NCBI GenBank assembly: GCA_003133205.1
Contig: PKWK01000171.1
Coordinates: 1-28,630 of the forward strand
Reading direction: 5' to 3'
From: Granulicella sp.
GTDB taxonomy: Bacteria > Acidobacteriota > Terriglobia > Terriglobales > Acidobacteriaceae
DNA length: 28,630 nt
Shown here: one piece after another, positions 1-10,600 of the stretch
How the letters are laid out: every line of letters begins with the position of its first letter
Position numbering within the stretch: the stretch's first letter is position 1
Notes under the pieces: model-generated
What the model was told of the DNA's origin: nothing
The model's database searches: none
The model's input: the letters and a program-made list of their open reading frames with translations, nothing else
Program-made: the position numbers and the translations under genes

Positions 1-3000
1 TTCTGCGCCAACACCTATTGCTGGATCACGACCATCTACGACCAGTCGGGCAAGCACAACGATCTCACACAGGCGCCGCGCGGCGCATTCAGCGGCCCAG
101 CCATGGGTGGGTTCAACAACCTCCCGGTCGCTGACGTGGCGCCAATCACTATCATGGGCCACAAGGCCTACGGTGCCTTCATCGAGCCAGGCATGGGCCT
201 CCGCGACGACGACCCGAAGGGCACTGCGGTCGACGACCAGGCAGAAGGACAGTATTGGGTGGTCAACGGCAAGCACTTCAATGCCGGCTGCTGCTTCGAC
301 TACGGCAACGCCGAAACGGACAGCCGCGACGACGACGCCGGTACGATGGAAACCACCTACTTCGGCGACGCCACCCCCTGGTACCACGGGAACCCTCCCG
401 GCCCATGGGTGATGACGGACCAGGAGAACAACCTGGTCGGCTGCGTCAACTCGGATGGGACCAAACTCTGCGCCAACCTGCCAAACATTCCCTGGCGATT
501 TGTAACCGCGATGGCCAAGGGCGAACCGCACCATTGGACTTCCATGGGAGGCGATGCACGGCAGGGTCCGCTGTCGGTGATGTTCGATGGACCGCGCGTT
601 GACCCCACCTATGACCCAATGCGCAAGCAGGGAGCCATCCTGATGGGCAACGGCGGCGACAACAGCAACGGCTCGCAGGGCACCGTCTATGAAGCCGCGA
701 TGACGGCCGCTGGCACCTTCCCGACGGACGCTACCGACCAGTTGGTGCAGGCGAATGTGGTTGCTGCCGGGTACGACGTACCACGGCTGAGCCTTGCTCC
801 GGCGTCGGCCCCGGCCACTCCGCCGGGACTTCAGACGTTTGCGCCGGGATCGTCGCATGACACCATTGTGACGTTCACGAATACCACAGGCGCGCCCGCG
901 ACGGGCGTCAAGTTGAGCATCTCCGCGCCTAAGGGATGGACCGCGCCGGCCTCTGGGACAACGACCTTCGCTGGGCCGATTGCACCGGGTGCGAGCGTGA
1001 GCGCTACATTTAAGGTCACCTCGGGACCAAGGGCCTTCAATGGCGACCTGGTCGCCAACGCCGGGTGGACCAACCCAACACGCAGCGGCACCCAAGTCGA
1101 CACGACGGCCGAGAAAGTCCGGAATGTCAGCCCAATCAAGATCAACGAGTTCCGCGCCAGCGCCGGCTCTCCGGTCAACTCGACGAACTCGTTCATCGAG
1201 CTCTATAACGCTGGGTCGAAGGACGTTGACATCTCCAACTGGACCTTCACTGAGCATTCGACACAGCAGGCCATCTTCTCAAACGTGAAGATCCCCGTCG
1301 GGACCAAGATCGCGACCGGCGGCTTCTACCTGCTCGGTCTCTCCAACTCCGGACTGACGGCTCCTGCGCGCAAGGGCGATACCACTATCCACGTAAGGAG
1401 CACGACCGGCATATCGGCCGGCGATACCATCAGCATTGACACTGGTTCCAGCGTGGAGACCCGCAAGATCGTAAGCGTTGGCACCGCAGCCGGCAGCAGT
1501 ACAACGCTGTGGCAACCCCTCCCCGATGGCCCGATCATCAAGATACCGGCCGGGTCGACCAACGTACCTGTTACGAGCGTGGCCGGCTTTGCGGTCGGCG
1601 AGAAGATCGCCCTCGGCTACGGCGCCACCTATCCCGCCGTCGCCCGGGATACAGAGCACTATGAAGTGGCCACAGTCACCGCGGTCGGAAAACCTGGCAC
1701 GCAAGCCCTGCTGGGAGCGGACGCGCCCGCCGGCTCGACCAACCTCAAGGTAACTTCCGTCGCCAACATTTCGGCCGGCGACAAGATCAGGCTTGATATC
1801 GACAGCGTCGGCCACGGGATTGAGACGGTCACGGTCACGAATGTTGGCACACAGGCGAGCCGCGCGTCGCTTCTTGGCGGCGCGAGTTCCGGCGCGACCA
1901 ATATCAAGGTCCGCAACTTGAACGGTTTCGCCGTGGGGGACAAGATGATCGTGGGCACGCCGGCGAACAAGGAAACGGTGACCATTACCACTGTCGGCAC
2001 CGCGGGTCCGGCCGGTACAGGCGTGGACTTTACTCCGGCGCTGGCCAAGACGCACGTCAACGGCGAGGCGGTAGTCGATCCAGGCACCGGTATTGATATT
2101 GCCGCCCCGCTGCGGTTCAACCATGCGGCTAACATCCCTTTCAGCGCTCGGGGAACGGGGATCACTTTCGAGCCCGCAACAGCCTTCGCCCACTCCAGCA
2201 ATGAGCCCGTTCAGGCGCTTGGCACCGGCATCACGCTGGACAAGCCTCTGGCTAACACCCACTCGATCGACGCGGTCGTGCAGGATGCCGCAGTCACGAC
2301 CGCGGGCTTTCAGGGGACATCGGCACCCAACCAGTGGTTCGGCGGCCCGTCTCTCTCTCCCAGCGCGGGCAATATGGTGCTGCGTGACGCCGCTGGCCTG
2401 GTCGTCGATAGCCTCAACTACGGCCTCGTCGTCGACCCCTGGGCCGCTAAGGGTTACCAGGCTGCATCGGGATCCTCGGAGAGTGGCTGCCGTGTGCCTG
2501 CGTTGGCCGCTGCCCGGGGCTTCGGGCCAGCCGCGGCAACCGTCGCCGGGCCGAACAGTAGCGCTGGCCGCTTCCCCGATGGCGTCGACACCGACAGCAA
2601 CTGCGCCGATTTCCTGACGCAGGCTGCTACCACCCTATCGGCCGCTTCGGCAGCCGGCGCAACCAACATCAAGGTTGCCAGCGTAGCAAACTTCGACGCC
2701 GGACAGACCATCATGGTCGACACTGGCGCAAGCCCCGAGACTGCAGTAATCGCGACGGTTGGCTCGGCTGGCGCCACGACGGTTGGCACCGCCACCGCTG
2801 CGGGAGAGACCAACATCCCAATCGCCGGCGGGCCAGGCTTTACCGCAGGCCAGACAATTACCCTTGGCAGTGGCGCGGACCTGGAGACGGCCGTTATCGC
2901 CTCCATGACCAGAGGCGGTTTCGGCCCAGCCGCCAGAGGCACCGCCACGATCACAGTTGCTACGCCGCTCAAGTTTGCCCACGCGGCCGGTGCGCAGGTC

Positions 3001-3120
3001 TCTGGCACGGGCATCACTCTCACCGCCCCACTAACCCGCGAGCATGCCGGCGGAGCACAGATTTCGGATAACGTGCCCACGCCCGGTGCGCCCAACAAGT
3101 ATTCCAGAAAACACAATTGA
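1..3120 (+). CDS. GH54 alpha-L-arabinofuranosidase, multidomain, 5' truncated by window edge
   Basis: A secreted-type enzyme expected to remove L-arabinofuranosyl side chains from arabinoxylan or arabinan. The frame is open from base 1, so the N-terminus and any signal peptide lie upstream; the ATG at 103 is internal. Counting from that ATG, the GH54 catalytic domain runs to about residue 225. It contains YDQSGKHNDLTQAP just before the ATG, the vicinal cysteines in GCCFDYGNAET (63-64), a candidate nucleophile Glu108 in TDQEN and a candidate acid/base Asp186 in GGDNSNG. Their spacing of 78 resembles the spacing I recall for the Aspergillus AbfB (Glu221/Asp297). A NEW3-like beta-sandwich follows (about 230-340), then a lamin-tail-like domain (about 344-420 and 742-833) split by repeat modules, with more repeats to the C-terminus. 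The fungal arabinose-binding CBM42 is absent. The family call is strong; the accessory domain names are by motif only. Confidence 0.9.
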   Translation, partial: FCANTYCWITTIYDQSGKHNDLTQAPRGAFSGPAMGGFNNLPVADVAPITIMGHKAYGAFIEPGMGLRDDDPKGTAVDDQAEGQYWVVNGKHFNAGCCFDYGNAETDSRDDDAGTMETTYFGDATPWYHGNPPGPWVMTDQENNLVGCVNSDGTKLCANLPNIPWRFVTAMAKGEPHHWTSMGGDARQGPLSVMFDGPRVDPTYDPMRKQGAILMGNGGDNSNGSQGTVYEAAMTAAGTFPTDATDQLVQANVVAAGYDVPRLSLAPASAPATPPGLQTFAPGSSHDTIVTFTNTTGAPATGVKLSISAPKGWTAPASGTTTFAGPIAPGASVSATFKVTSGPRAFNGDLVANAGWTNPTRSGTQVDTTAEKVRNVSPIKINEFRASAGSPVNSTNSFIELYNAGSKDVDISNWTFTEHSTQQAIFSNVKIPVGTKIATGGFYLLGLSNSGLTAPARKGDTTIHVRSTTGISAGDTISIDTGSSVETRKIVSVGTAAGSSTTLWQPLPDGPIIKIPAGSTNVPVTSVAGFAVGEKIALGYGATYPAVARDTEHYEVATVTAVGKPGTQALLGADAPAGSTNLKVTSVANISAGDKIRLDIDSVGHGIETVTVTNVGTQASRASLLGGASSGATNIKVRNLNGFAVGDKMIVGTPANKETVTITTVGTAGPAGTGVDFTPALAKTHVNGEAVVDPGTGIDIAAPLRFNHAANIPFSARGTGITFEPATAFAHSSNEPVQALGTGITLDKPLANTHSIDAVVQDAAVTTAGFQGTSAPNQWFGGPSLSPSAGNMVLRDAAGLVVDSLNYGLVVDPWAAKGYQAASGSSESGCRVPALAAARGFGPAAATVAGPNSSAGRFPDGVDTDSNCADFLTQAATTLSAASAAGATNIKVASVANFDAGQTIMVDTGASPETAVIATVGSAGATTVGTATAAGETNIPIAGGPGFTAGQTITLGSGADLETAVIASMTRGGFGPAARGTATITVATPLKFAHAAGAQVSGTGITLTAPLTREHAGGAQISDNVPTPGAPNKYSRKHN
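1375..2307 (+). repeat. Intragenic protein repeats inside the lamin-tail-like domain
   Basis: About 310 residues of degenerate modules. Each has a core resembling GATNIKVxSVxGFxxGD, followed by a T/S-x-ET-x-TI/V stretch ending in VGTA, and sometimes a GTGI(T/D) plus A-PL-x-F/T-x-H-A tail. Clear copies begin near residues 427, 484, 544 and 597, counted from the ATG at 103. The block sits between two halves of what looks like one lamin-tail fold. The copies have diverged at the DNA level, so this is an old expansion rather than a recent tandem duplication. Confidence 0.75.
2629..3063 (+). repeat. C-terminal block of the same intragenic protein repeats
   Basis: Two further copies of the GATNIKV / AGQTI / ET-x-VI module begin near residues 852 and 901, followed by two copies of the H-A-x-GAQ(V/I)S tail. 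They lie after the second half of the lamin-tail-like domain. The protein then ends in a short VPTPGAPN segment typical of the end of lamin-tail domains, which suggests this block is also an insertion. Confidence 0.7.
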
Positions 3121-3201
3121 GGACGCCGGGGAACGGAACTGGACAGCAGGAACTCGAACCCTTCAAAACATCAAGGAGTCTTGCTGAACAAATCGACAAT
3201 C

Positions 3202-3293
3202 TAATCTGGCTTATGGCATCGAAGCACAATCGATCGACAGGCACCACACTGCATCAGCGGTGGCGGTGGCGGTGGCGATTCTAAGCCAGATTA
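3202..3293. terminator. Long-loop inverted repeat between convergent genes, possible terminator
   Basis: TAATCTGGCTTA at 3202-3213 is perfectly repeated in inverted orientation at 3282-3293, 68 bases away. The right arm overlaps the stop codon of the minus-strand gene. Between the arms lies a short GCGGTG tandem array (3257-3277). The pairing would end both convergent transcripts in a long-range stem, but there is no U-tract beside either arm, so the terminator role is only inferred. Confidence 0.35.
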
Positions 3294-4115
3294 AGCGACG
3301 AAGTTCTGTAACACACCGATTCCGTCGATCTCAATGCGGATTACATCGGCGCTGGCCAGCGAAAACTCATCTCCCGGGACGATGCCCGTCCCAGTCATCA
3401 GGAAGACCCCGTCCGGAAAACTGCTGTCACGGAAGAGAAAATCGGCCAACTGCTTCGGTTCACGCTTTAGTTCCGCAAGCGTGGTACTTGCGGCGAAGAC
3501 CGTCTCGCCGGACCGCTCGATCTCCAGCCCGATGGTGGTCGACTTACCAAGTGGCTCGGTCGAGAGCAGGACGCAGGGACCGAGCGCGCAACTGCCGTCG
3601 TAGACTTTTGCCTGCGGCAGATAGAGAGGGTTCTCCCCTTCAATATCCCGTGAACTCATATCGTTGCCGATGGTGTATCCGACGATTTCGCCAGCGGGAT
3701 TAATGAGAAGGGTCAGCTCGGGTTCAGGCACAGACCACTTGGCGTCGGAGCGAATGCGAACTGCGCTCTGATGGCCAACCACGCGCCGACCGGTCGCCTT
3801 GAAGAAAAGCTCCGGCCTTTCGGCGGAGTACACGCGATCGTAAAAGTCGCCTCCTCCCGCATCTTTGCTCTCTTCGATTCGAGCGCTGCGACTGCGGAAG
3901 TAGGTAACGCCGGCGGCCCAGACCTCCTGGCTCACGATCGGTGCAAGGATACTGCCAGCCTCAAGCCTTTCGATCGACGTGCCGATTGCAGCGGCCTCAA
4001 CCCGGCTCTGTAGGTTTGTACTGCGGATCAGTTCATCCCAGTCCGTCGCGGGCACACGGTAGAAGCGTTCCAACTGCTCCACGAAGATTCCGTTAGTGGT
4101 GCGGTAGAGTTTCAT
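3291..4115 (-). CDS. FAH-family 2-keto-3-deoxy-pentonate dehydratase
   Basis: A 274-residue fumarylacetoacetate-hydrolase-fold protein. It most resembles 2-keto-3-deoxy-D-arabinonate/xylonate dehydratases, which convert the keto-deoxy acid to alpha-ketoglutarate semialdehyde in the cytoplasm. Likely divalent metal ligands are Glu131 and Glu133 (PEPEL) and Asp152 (GNDMSSRD), with Lys170 following in [10 protein letters not shown]. This spacing matches what I recall for the Sulfolobus KdaD enzyme (E143, E145, D164, K182). The N-terminal part contains [12 protein letters not shown], common in this subfamily. The start overlaps the 3' end of the upstream dehydratase gene by 23 bases and has a GGGAAGG element about 9 bases upstream, so the two are probably translationally coupled. 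A different FAH-fold activity such as acylpyruvase is possible but less likely beside a sugar-acid dehydratase. Confidence 0.85.
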   Translation of the reverse strand: MKLYRTTNGIFVEQLERFYRVPATDWDELIRSTNLQSRVEAAAIGTSIERLEAGSILAPIVSQEVWAAGVTYFRSRSARIEESKDAGGGDFYDRVYSAERPELFFKATGRRVVGHQSAVRIRSDAKWSVPEPELTLLINPAGEIVGYTIGNDMSSRDIEGENPLYLPQAKVYDGSCALGPCVLLSTEPLGKSTTIGLEIERSGETVFAASTTLAELKREPKQLADFLFRDSSFPDGVFLMTGTGIVPGDEFSLASADVIRIEIDGIGVLQNFVA

Positions 4116-6138
4116 CTGGTGAGCCTTCCCGTGATGATGGTGTTAGTTGCCTATCGTGCGAAACCGTATTGCCGTCGAGTCGCGCGATGATCGCATCCGC
4201 ATCATAGACACAACCGCCCCAAACGCCTCCACTAGCTTCTACGAGCGCTGCCCAAAGACGAGTATCGTCCGGCAAAGAAGGATGTGGAGCAAGATCGTTC
4301 CGAGGTGTCCGGGCCGCGAGGCGCTGGCTACCTTCTTCAGCGGAGAATCGTTCCCCTCCGGCACCGACAAAATTCACCGTGCCGTGCATCGAGTTCCGGT
4401 CGATGACGATCTCGATGGTGTCTCCGTCTATGAGGCGTCCGATGGGCCCTCCGGCCAGCGCTTCCGGTGAGACGTGGCCAATACAAGCACCGGTCGACAC
4501 TCCGCTGAAACGGGCATCCGTAAGAACGGCGATGTGCTTGCAGAATGGAAGGTTCTTCAGAGCCGCGGTGATCTGATAGATCTCCTGCATACCGGCGCCG
4601 GCGGGTCCCCCACAGATGAGGGCGATCACATCTCCGCGAGTAACGAGACCGCGCTTGATTGCGTCGATCGCCGCAGCCTCAGTGGTGAAAACACGAGCCG
4701 GTCCAGAATGTCGATATACATTTGTCTCGTCGATGAGAGATGGATCGATGGACGTACTCTTGATGACGCTTCCTTCAGGAGACAAGTTCCCAGTCGGAAA
4801 GCAGACGGTTGACGTGAGTCCACGCGCACGCGCACGATCCGGTGACAAAATTACGTCTTCGGCATCAATACCATCGAGTGCACGAAGTCTCTCCTTCAGA
4901 GCGCGACGCCGCTCGCTCTGCTCCCACCAGTTCAGATTCTCATCGAGCGTCTCACCTGTAACAGTGAGCACGCGACCGTCGAGCAATCCGGCCCGACGAA
5001 GATGCAGCATAACTTCAGGCACTCCGCCTGCGAGAAACACCTGGACCGTGGCGAAGTTATTCGGACCGTTCGGCAGCGCGTCGACCAGCCTCGGAACTTC
5101 ACGGTTGATCGCTGCCCAATCCGTCGCAGTAGGCCGTCGCAGTCCCGCTGCATGTGCAACAGCGGGAACGTGCAGCAGCAAGTTGGTCGACCCGCCAAAG
5201 GCTGCGTGGAGCACCATTGCATTCCGGATCGCGGCGTCAGTTAGCACGTCGCGCGTGCTCACGCCGAGTTGAGCCATGCGCAGGATAGCGCGCGCGGAAC
5301 GAGACGCCGCGTCCAGCCAGATGGGCTGACCTGAAGGCCCGAGGGCCGCATGAGGCAGCGAAAGCCCAAGCGCCTCGGCCACTACTTGTGAGGTTGCAGC
5401 GGTTCCAAGGAATTGGCAACCGCCGCCAGGTGTGGCACACGCGCGGCAACCTATCTCCGCAGCGTATTCCAGCGTAATCTGCTGCTGTGCATAGCGTGCT
5501 CCGATGGACTGCACCTTGCCTGCATCTTCGCCCGCTTCGGGAAGCAGGGTGACTCCGCCGGGAATGAGGATGCTTGGCAGCGATCCGGAAGAAGCCAGCG
5601 CCATCATCATCGCGGGCAGACCTTTGTCGCAGGTCGCTACTCCGATAACGCCTTTGCGCGTGGGCAGCGAACGCATCAGTCGCCGAAGCACGATGGCGGC
5701 ATCGTTGCGGTAGGGCAACGAGTCAAGCATCCCATCCGTACCCTGAGTGCGACCGTCGCACGGGTCGGTGCATGCTCCCGCGAACGGAATGCAATGCCGA
5801 TTGCGAAGTTCGCGGGCGGCCTCGGCTACCAGGAGTCCCACCTCCCAATGGCCGGTGTGGAAGCCAAGAGCGATGGGCGTTCCGTCCTGCGCGCGCATTC
5901 CACCATGAGTGCTGAGGATCAGAAACTCCGGGTCGAGCAATCGCGCCGGATCCCAACCCATCCCGGCACTTTGACTCAGTCCAAAAAGATTGCCCGAGGG
6001 CTGCGTCAGCAACATCTCCGCAGTGATGGGGAGCATTCCTTCCGGCCCTGGGGCGTGAGTTTTCGTCTCCGCGAAGAGGTCGGCCGCACCATCAAAGATT
6101 TGCTCGGCAGTGATCACTGCCCGTTGACTTGTGGTCAT
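4093..6138 (-). CDS. IlvD/Edd-family sugar-acid dehydratase, YjhG/YagF type (xylonate dehydratase-like)
   Basis: A 681-residue cytoplasmic Fe-S dehydratase. It removes water from an aldonate such as D-xylonate to give the 2-keto-3-deoxy acid. The long form with [16 protein letters not shown] near residue 48, [17 protein letters not shown] (121-137), TCDKGLPA (169-176) and [15 protein letters not shown] (237-251) is typical of the YjhG/YagF subgroup rather than of IlvD. Cys170, Cys241 and one of Cys123/Cys127 are the likely cluster ligands. The start codon overlaps the stop of the upstream MFS gene (ATGA) with no clear Shine-Dalgarno of its own, so it depends on coupling. With the FAH gene downstream it supplies the two dehydrations of a Weimberg-type pentonate pathway. 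Whether it acts on xylonate, arabinonate or galactonate cannot be read from the sequence; the xylanase context favours xylonate. Confidence 0.88.
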   Translation of the reverse strand: MTTSQRAVITAEQIFDGAADLFAETKTHAPGPEGMLPITAEMLLTQPSGNLFGLSQSAGMGWDPARLLDPEFLILSTHGGMRAQDGTPIALGFHTGHWEVGLLVAEAARELRNRHCIPFAGACTDPCDGRTQGTDGMLDSLPYRNDAAIVLRRLMRSLPTRKGVIGVATCDKGLPAMMMALASSGSLPSILIPGGVTLLPEAGEDAGKVQSIGARYAQQQITLEYAAEIGCRACATPGGGCQFLGTAATSQVVAEALGLSLPHAALGPSGQPIWLDAASRSARAILRMAQLGVSTRDVLTDAAIRNAMVLHAAFGGSTNLLLHVPAVAHAAGLRRPTATDWAAINREVPRLVDALPNGPNNFATVQVFLAGGVPEVMLHLRRAGLLDGRVLTVTGETLDENLNWWEQSERRRALKERLRALDGIDAEDVILSPDRARARGLTSTVCFPTGNLSPEGSVIKSTSIDPSLIDETNVYRHSGPARVFTTEAAAIDAIKRGLVTRGDVIALICGGPAGAGMQEIYQITAALKNLPFCKHIAVLTDARFSGVSTGACIGHVSPEALAGGPIGRLIDGDTIEIVIDRNSMHGTVNFVGAGGERFSAEEGSQRLAARTPRNDLAPHPSLPDDTRLWAALVEASGGVWGGCVYDADAIIARLDGNTVSHDRQLTPSSREGSPDETLPHH

Positions 6139-7481
6139 GGCTTGGTATGAGACTCAGGAATAAGTACAGCTTCAGGTTTAGGAGATTCCTTCAAGAACAA
6201 GAGGAGCACGGCGGAGCACGCGAGCGAAACCGACATCAAGAGATATCCTGCGCGTGAATTTCCCGTCGTCGCCTGGAGCCAGCCTACGAAATAACTGCCG
6301 AAAAATCCTCCTAACGCTCCGCTGCTATTGATGAAGGCAAGCACCTCAGCTACTACGTTGCGCGACACCCGCTCCGGCACAATCGCAAAGAACGGCCCGT
6401 ACGGGGCGTACATGCAGCCACCCCCTACGATAAGGCAAGCAAACGCGACCGTAAAACTTCTCTGCGCAAAAACGAAGGATCCAAACAATGCCAGCGCCGA
6501 CACCAGCAGAAGCGGCCAGATCAACGACTGACGCTTCTGCGTCTTGTCAGACACCTGAGACACGATGAGCATCATAACGACGGCGGCGATGTAAGGGCAC
6601 GCGGAGAACAGCCCCGTATTGGCAATCGAGAGAGAGCCGCCCTGGCGCAGAATGGTTGGCAGCCACAGCACAAAGCCATAAACGCCCAAACTCCAAAGAA
6701 AGTACTGCACTGCAAGGAGCATTACATCGGGCCGCAGCAAAGCCTCGCGAACTGCCCCGACAGGCGGCACTGATAGTTGTTCCTGCGCGAGCCGCTCCTC
6801 AAGAAGCCTGGCGGCCTCTGAGGTCATCCAGCCAGCCTCCGAGGGTTTGTCGCGCACGAATCGGATCCACACCACAGCCCACAAGATCGACGGAATGCCT
6901 TCCAGAATAAACGTCTTCTGCCAGCCGTAAGCTTGGATGAGAAAGCCGGTGATCGCGGACATCCAGATCACCGTAACCGGATTCCCCAGGATCAGGAAGC
7001 TGTTCGCGCGCGAGCGTTCAGTTCGGGTAAACCAGCGAGTCAGCAGCAGCAACATCGCGGGAAAGATACAGCTCTCCGCGATTCCCAGCAGGAATCGATC
7101 GACAGCAAGCATCCAAAACTGGCGCAATATCCCGGTGAGCGCGGCAAGCCCTCCCCACGCAATCAGCGCACTGAATACCAGCCAACTGGCGCTATGTTTT
7201 CTGGCAAAGATTGCGCCCGGAACTTGAAACGCAAAGTACCCCAGGAAGAACAACGCACTCAGCAACGATGACTTTTGGCCCGTAATGTGGAGTGTCGTTG
7301 CTAACCCTGCCGCCGCGCCAAATCCGTAGTTTGCGCGGTCAAGGTAGGCGAGACTGTAGGTGACGAATACGGCCGGCAGAAGATAAAGCCATCGCTTCTT
7401 GAGAGACAATTCCGCAGCAAAATGCGACGCCGTCGCATTCGGAGAACTGCCGACGGTTCCGCCGTGAACCAGTGACTTCAT
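6135..7481 (-). CDS. MFS permease, anion:cation symporter (ACS) type, likely sugar-acid uptake
   Basis: A 448-residue inner-membrane protein with about 12 hydrophobic segments. The motif LDRANYGFG after the first helix and the [11 protein letters not shown] segment in the second are typical of ACS permeases for hexuronates, galactonate and related acids. The reading frame is open upstream to 7661, but that extension is charged, non-hydrophobic and runs into the preceding gene. The ATG at 7481 (MKSLVHGGT) has a GAGAG element about 5-7 bases upstream and gives a normal family length. The gene overlaps the dehydratase start by four bases. By position it should import the substrate of the two dehydratases, probably a pentonate, by proton symport; this is inference from context. 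Confidence 0.85.
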   Translation of the reverse strand: MKSLVHGGTVGSSPNATASHFAAELSLKKRWLYLLPAVFVTYSLAYLDRANYGFGAAAGLATTLHITGQKSSLLSALFFLGYFAFQVPGAIFARKHSASWLVFSALIAWGGLAALTGILRQFWMLAVDRFLLGIAESCIFPAMLLLLTRWFTRTERSRANSFLILGNPVTVIWMSAITGFLIQAYGWQKTFILEGIPSILWAVVWIRFVRDKPSEAGWMTSEAARLLEERLAQEQLSVPPVGAVREALLRPDVMLLAVQYFLWSLGVYGFVLWLPTILRQGGSLSIANTGLFSACPYIAAVVMMLIVSQVSDKTQKRQSLIWPLLLVSALALFGSFVFAQRSFTVAFACLIVGGGCMYAPYGPFFAIVPERVSRNVVAEVLAFINSSGALGGFFGSYFVGWLQATTGNSRAGYLLMSVSLACSAVLLLFLKESPKPEAVLIPESHTKP

Positions 7482-7639
7482 CGGGTCTCTCGTTTGCGCT
7501 GACAGGTGCGAGGCGTGCTCGAAATGCCTGTGGAGTGAAGCTGTCGATTCATAAACTCCTTTTGGCTTGGACTCGTTTCGTACTGAGCGGCAAGCCAACG
7601 AAGTACGTAGACCGGCCCAAGAAGGAAAGTCGGACCGCT

Positions 7640-10600
7640 TTACAGCGACCCTTTGACACACGGCGTACTTCCCAGGGGTTGCCCGCCGCCAACGCTGACT
7701 TCCACTGTTGATTTCGGCAAATCACCGGCAGCCACCGTGAAGGTCAATTGCTGGACCTGGCCGGCCGCAAGGTGAATCCGCTGGAACCCTCGTAGGCTCC
7801 GGGTCGGCGCGTCGTCCCCCGTTCCCCCACCGAGATACAACTGCACCACCTCGTCGCCTTCGCGTGAGGAAGTGTTCTTCACCGTCGCCCGAACTTCAGC
7901 GCCATTCGCAGTCCGCTTCGCGGTCAAGCCCGAATACGCGAAGGTCGAATAGCTCAGTCCGTAGCCGAACGGGTACAGCACCTCGCCGGTGAAGTAGCGG
8001 TAGGTCCGGCCCTTCATGGCATAGTCACTAAACGAAGGCAACTGATCGGTGCTCTTGTAAAACGTCACTGGCAGACGGCCTGAGGGATTGTTCACTCCCG
8101 CCAACGTTTCGGCAATCGCAGTGCCTGCTTCCTCGCCGGCGTACCAGGCCGACAGCACCGCCGCAGCGCCCGAGGCGGCCGAATTCACCGCGACAGCGCT
8201 GCCGCTGGTCAAAATCACCACCACTGGCTTGCCGGTGGCGATGATGGTCTTCACCAGAGTCTCCTGCGGCTCAGGCAGTTCGATAGCTGCCCGGTCGTGT
8301 CCTTCACCTTCCTGCGTTCCGTTCAAGCCGACGAAGACCACCGCTACGTCGGCCTCTTTCGCTGTCTTTTCCGCTTCGGCCAGCATAGCTGAGGCCGGCG
8401 GAAGCCAGTTCAGTTCCGCTCCGCCTCCGCTCCCGTTCTGCTGGTATTCGACCCTCACAGCATAGTGGTGGCCAGCCTCCAATCGTATCGGCGGTGAACC
8501 GGCGCGGCGCCCTCCCGGCCCCCCTCCCTGTCCCTGCCCTGGTCCTAATCCGGCTGGCCGAGCACCTGCAGGCCCACTGGGGTTTACCTCCTTGTCGTCG
8601 AGGAACAACTTGATCTTTCCGTTGCGGTTCCACTGTCCGGTCCGCGCTGTCAGGACGTAGTCGCCGGTATCGGGAGGCGTGAACGTGCCGGTCCAACGGA
8701 TGGAGTATTGGTCGCCATGAACCGCCGTGACAACAGCGGGCTCTTCCATGTTCGCGTCGAAGTATACGCGGGGCTCAGTCCGATGGAGCGTCGGCTGACC
8801 CCGGAAATCAGGATTATCGAAATACTCCGCCAGAAGTCCCGGCCCCTTCCCGTCGGGCGGAGTGAGACGGTCCGAAGAAACAAGGGCGTTCGTGGTGGCC
8901 GTATAGGTCGCACCCAGAGCGTACTGGACCTTCGCCTTCGGAAACTGCCGCACAATCCCTTCAAGCGGAGTGACCTGCTTCGACGAAATGCCGTTGTAGT
9001 TGCCCAGCAACCCGATCGGATCGTCGGCGGATGGGCCGATCACCGCGATCTTGTTCAGCGAGGATTTCAATGGCAGGATTCTGTCCTGATTCTTCAGGAG
9101 AACGATGCCTTCCCGCCCAGCTGTGCGCGCCAGTTCCCGGTGTTGGGCGGAATCGTTCTCCGAGTACGGAATCTTGGCGTACGGAACGCGATCCTGGGGA
9201 TCGAACATCCCCAGGCGGAATCGCGCCACGAAGAGACGCTCCGCCGCCCGCGTGATCTCAGCCTCTGTGATGTGCCCCGCTTTCACTTCATCGACCATGC
9301 TCATATACTCGCCACCGCATGTGAGGTCTGTACCCGCCTTCACCGCTGCGACAGCGGCCGCACCCTCGGTGGCCACAAACTTATGGCTTCGATAGATATC
9401 TCCAACCGCCCCGCAGTCGCTGACGACGAAACCCTTGAAGCCCCACTCATCCCGCAACTCTTTCTTCAACAAATAGTCGTTGGCACATCCCGGCTCGCCA
9501 TTAACCGAGTTATAGACGCACATCACGGAATCCGCCTTGCCCTCAACCACAGCCGCCCGGAACGCAGGCAGATACGTGTTCAGCAGATCGTACTCGCTCG
9601 CCTTGGCATCAAAGACATGGCGTAGAGGTTCCGGACCGCTATGCACCGCGTAGTGCTTGGGAGTGGCGACCACCTTCAAATAATGTGGATCATTCCCCTG
9701 CAATCCAGTAACGAACGCGACCCCCATTCGACTGGTGAGGTAGGGATCTTCGCCATACGTCTCCTGGCCGCGTCCCCAGCGAGGATCCCGGAAGATGTTG
9801 AGGTTCGGCGACCAGTAAGTCAGTCCGGCGACACGACCGGGAGAGTTTCCGGACGCCGGCTCAGGGATCGGGTCGTGGCGCAGGGCTTCATGATACTTGG
9901 CGCGAGCTTCCGTAGAAATCGCGTCCGCGACACGGTGAACGAGACCTGCATCCCAGGTTGCGCCGAGCCCGATCGGTTCTGGAAAGACCGTGGCCCGGCC
10001 GCTTGCCACGCCGTGCAACGCCTCGTTCCACCAGTTATAGACAGGTACCCCGAGGCGTGGAATCGCCGGAGCGCTGTTTTGCATCTGTCGCAGCTTCTCT
10101 TCCAACGTCATGCGAGACACCAGGTCCGCCGCACGCTGTTCCGGCGGCAAAGCCGGATTCTGATACGGAAGGCTGTTGGACTGCTTGGTGGATTTCTTGG
10201 CAGGTTGCTTTTTACCACTCGCCCCTTTTTGAGCCGTTTCTCCTACCTGCAGAACTGCGGTGAACGCCGGCTTTGCCTTGCCCTGGCGATCGAACAGCAG
10301 AGGATAGTTCGTTCGTCCCCTGGTGGGGAAGTTGTTGAGCCACGAACCACCATCGGTTACTCCCCAAAGCGTAATTCGGCCCATCGAGGCGTGGTGGTCG
10401 ACGTACACCTGGAACAGTTCCGCATAGCGTTTGGCGAGCTTTTGCTGCATCTCGTCCGGAAGTCCGTTCACATACGGATTCGAATCCGCCGTCCCCGCGG
10501 CCGTCAGCGAAACGTCCGCCGAGTTCGAGCGCGTCGTGCGCGGCAGGATATCGATGTCCATCTCGCTGACATTCACCTGCAGCCCGAGCGACGAAAACGC

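Noticed and set aside
1279..2262. A 327-codon open frame antisense to the arabinofuranosidase gene
   Set aside because: It lies opposite a clearly conserved enzyme with repeats; long antisense frames are expected in GC-rich genes, and the protein shows no recognisable domain.
3121..3175. A possible tRNA fragment or attachment site (complement contains GGGTTCGAGTTCC)
   Set aside because: The T-arm-like loop has no matching stem, and no acceptor or anticodon arm can be built around it.
7482..7661. A 60-residue N-terminal extension of the MFS permease
   Set aside because: The extension is polar, overlaps the end of the GH10-GH3 gene, and the ATG at 7481 has a better ribosome site and gives the family length.
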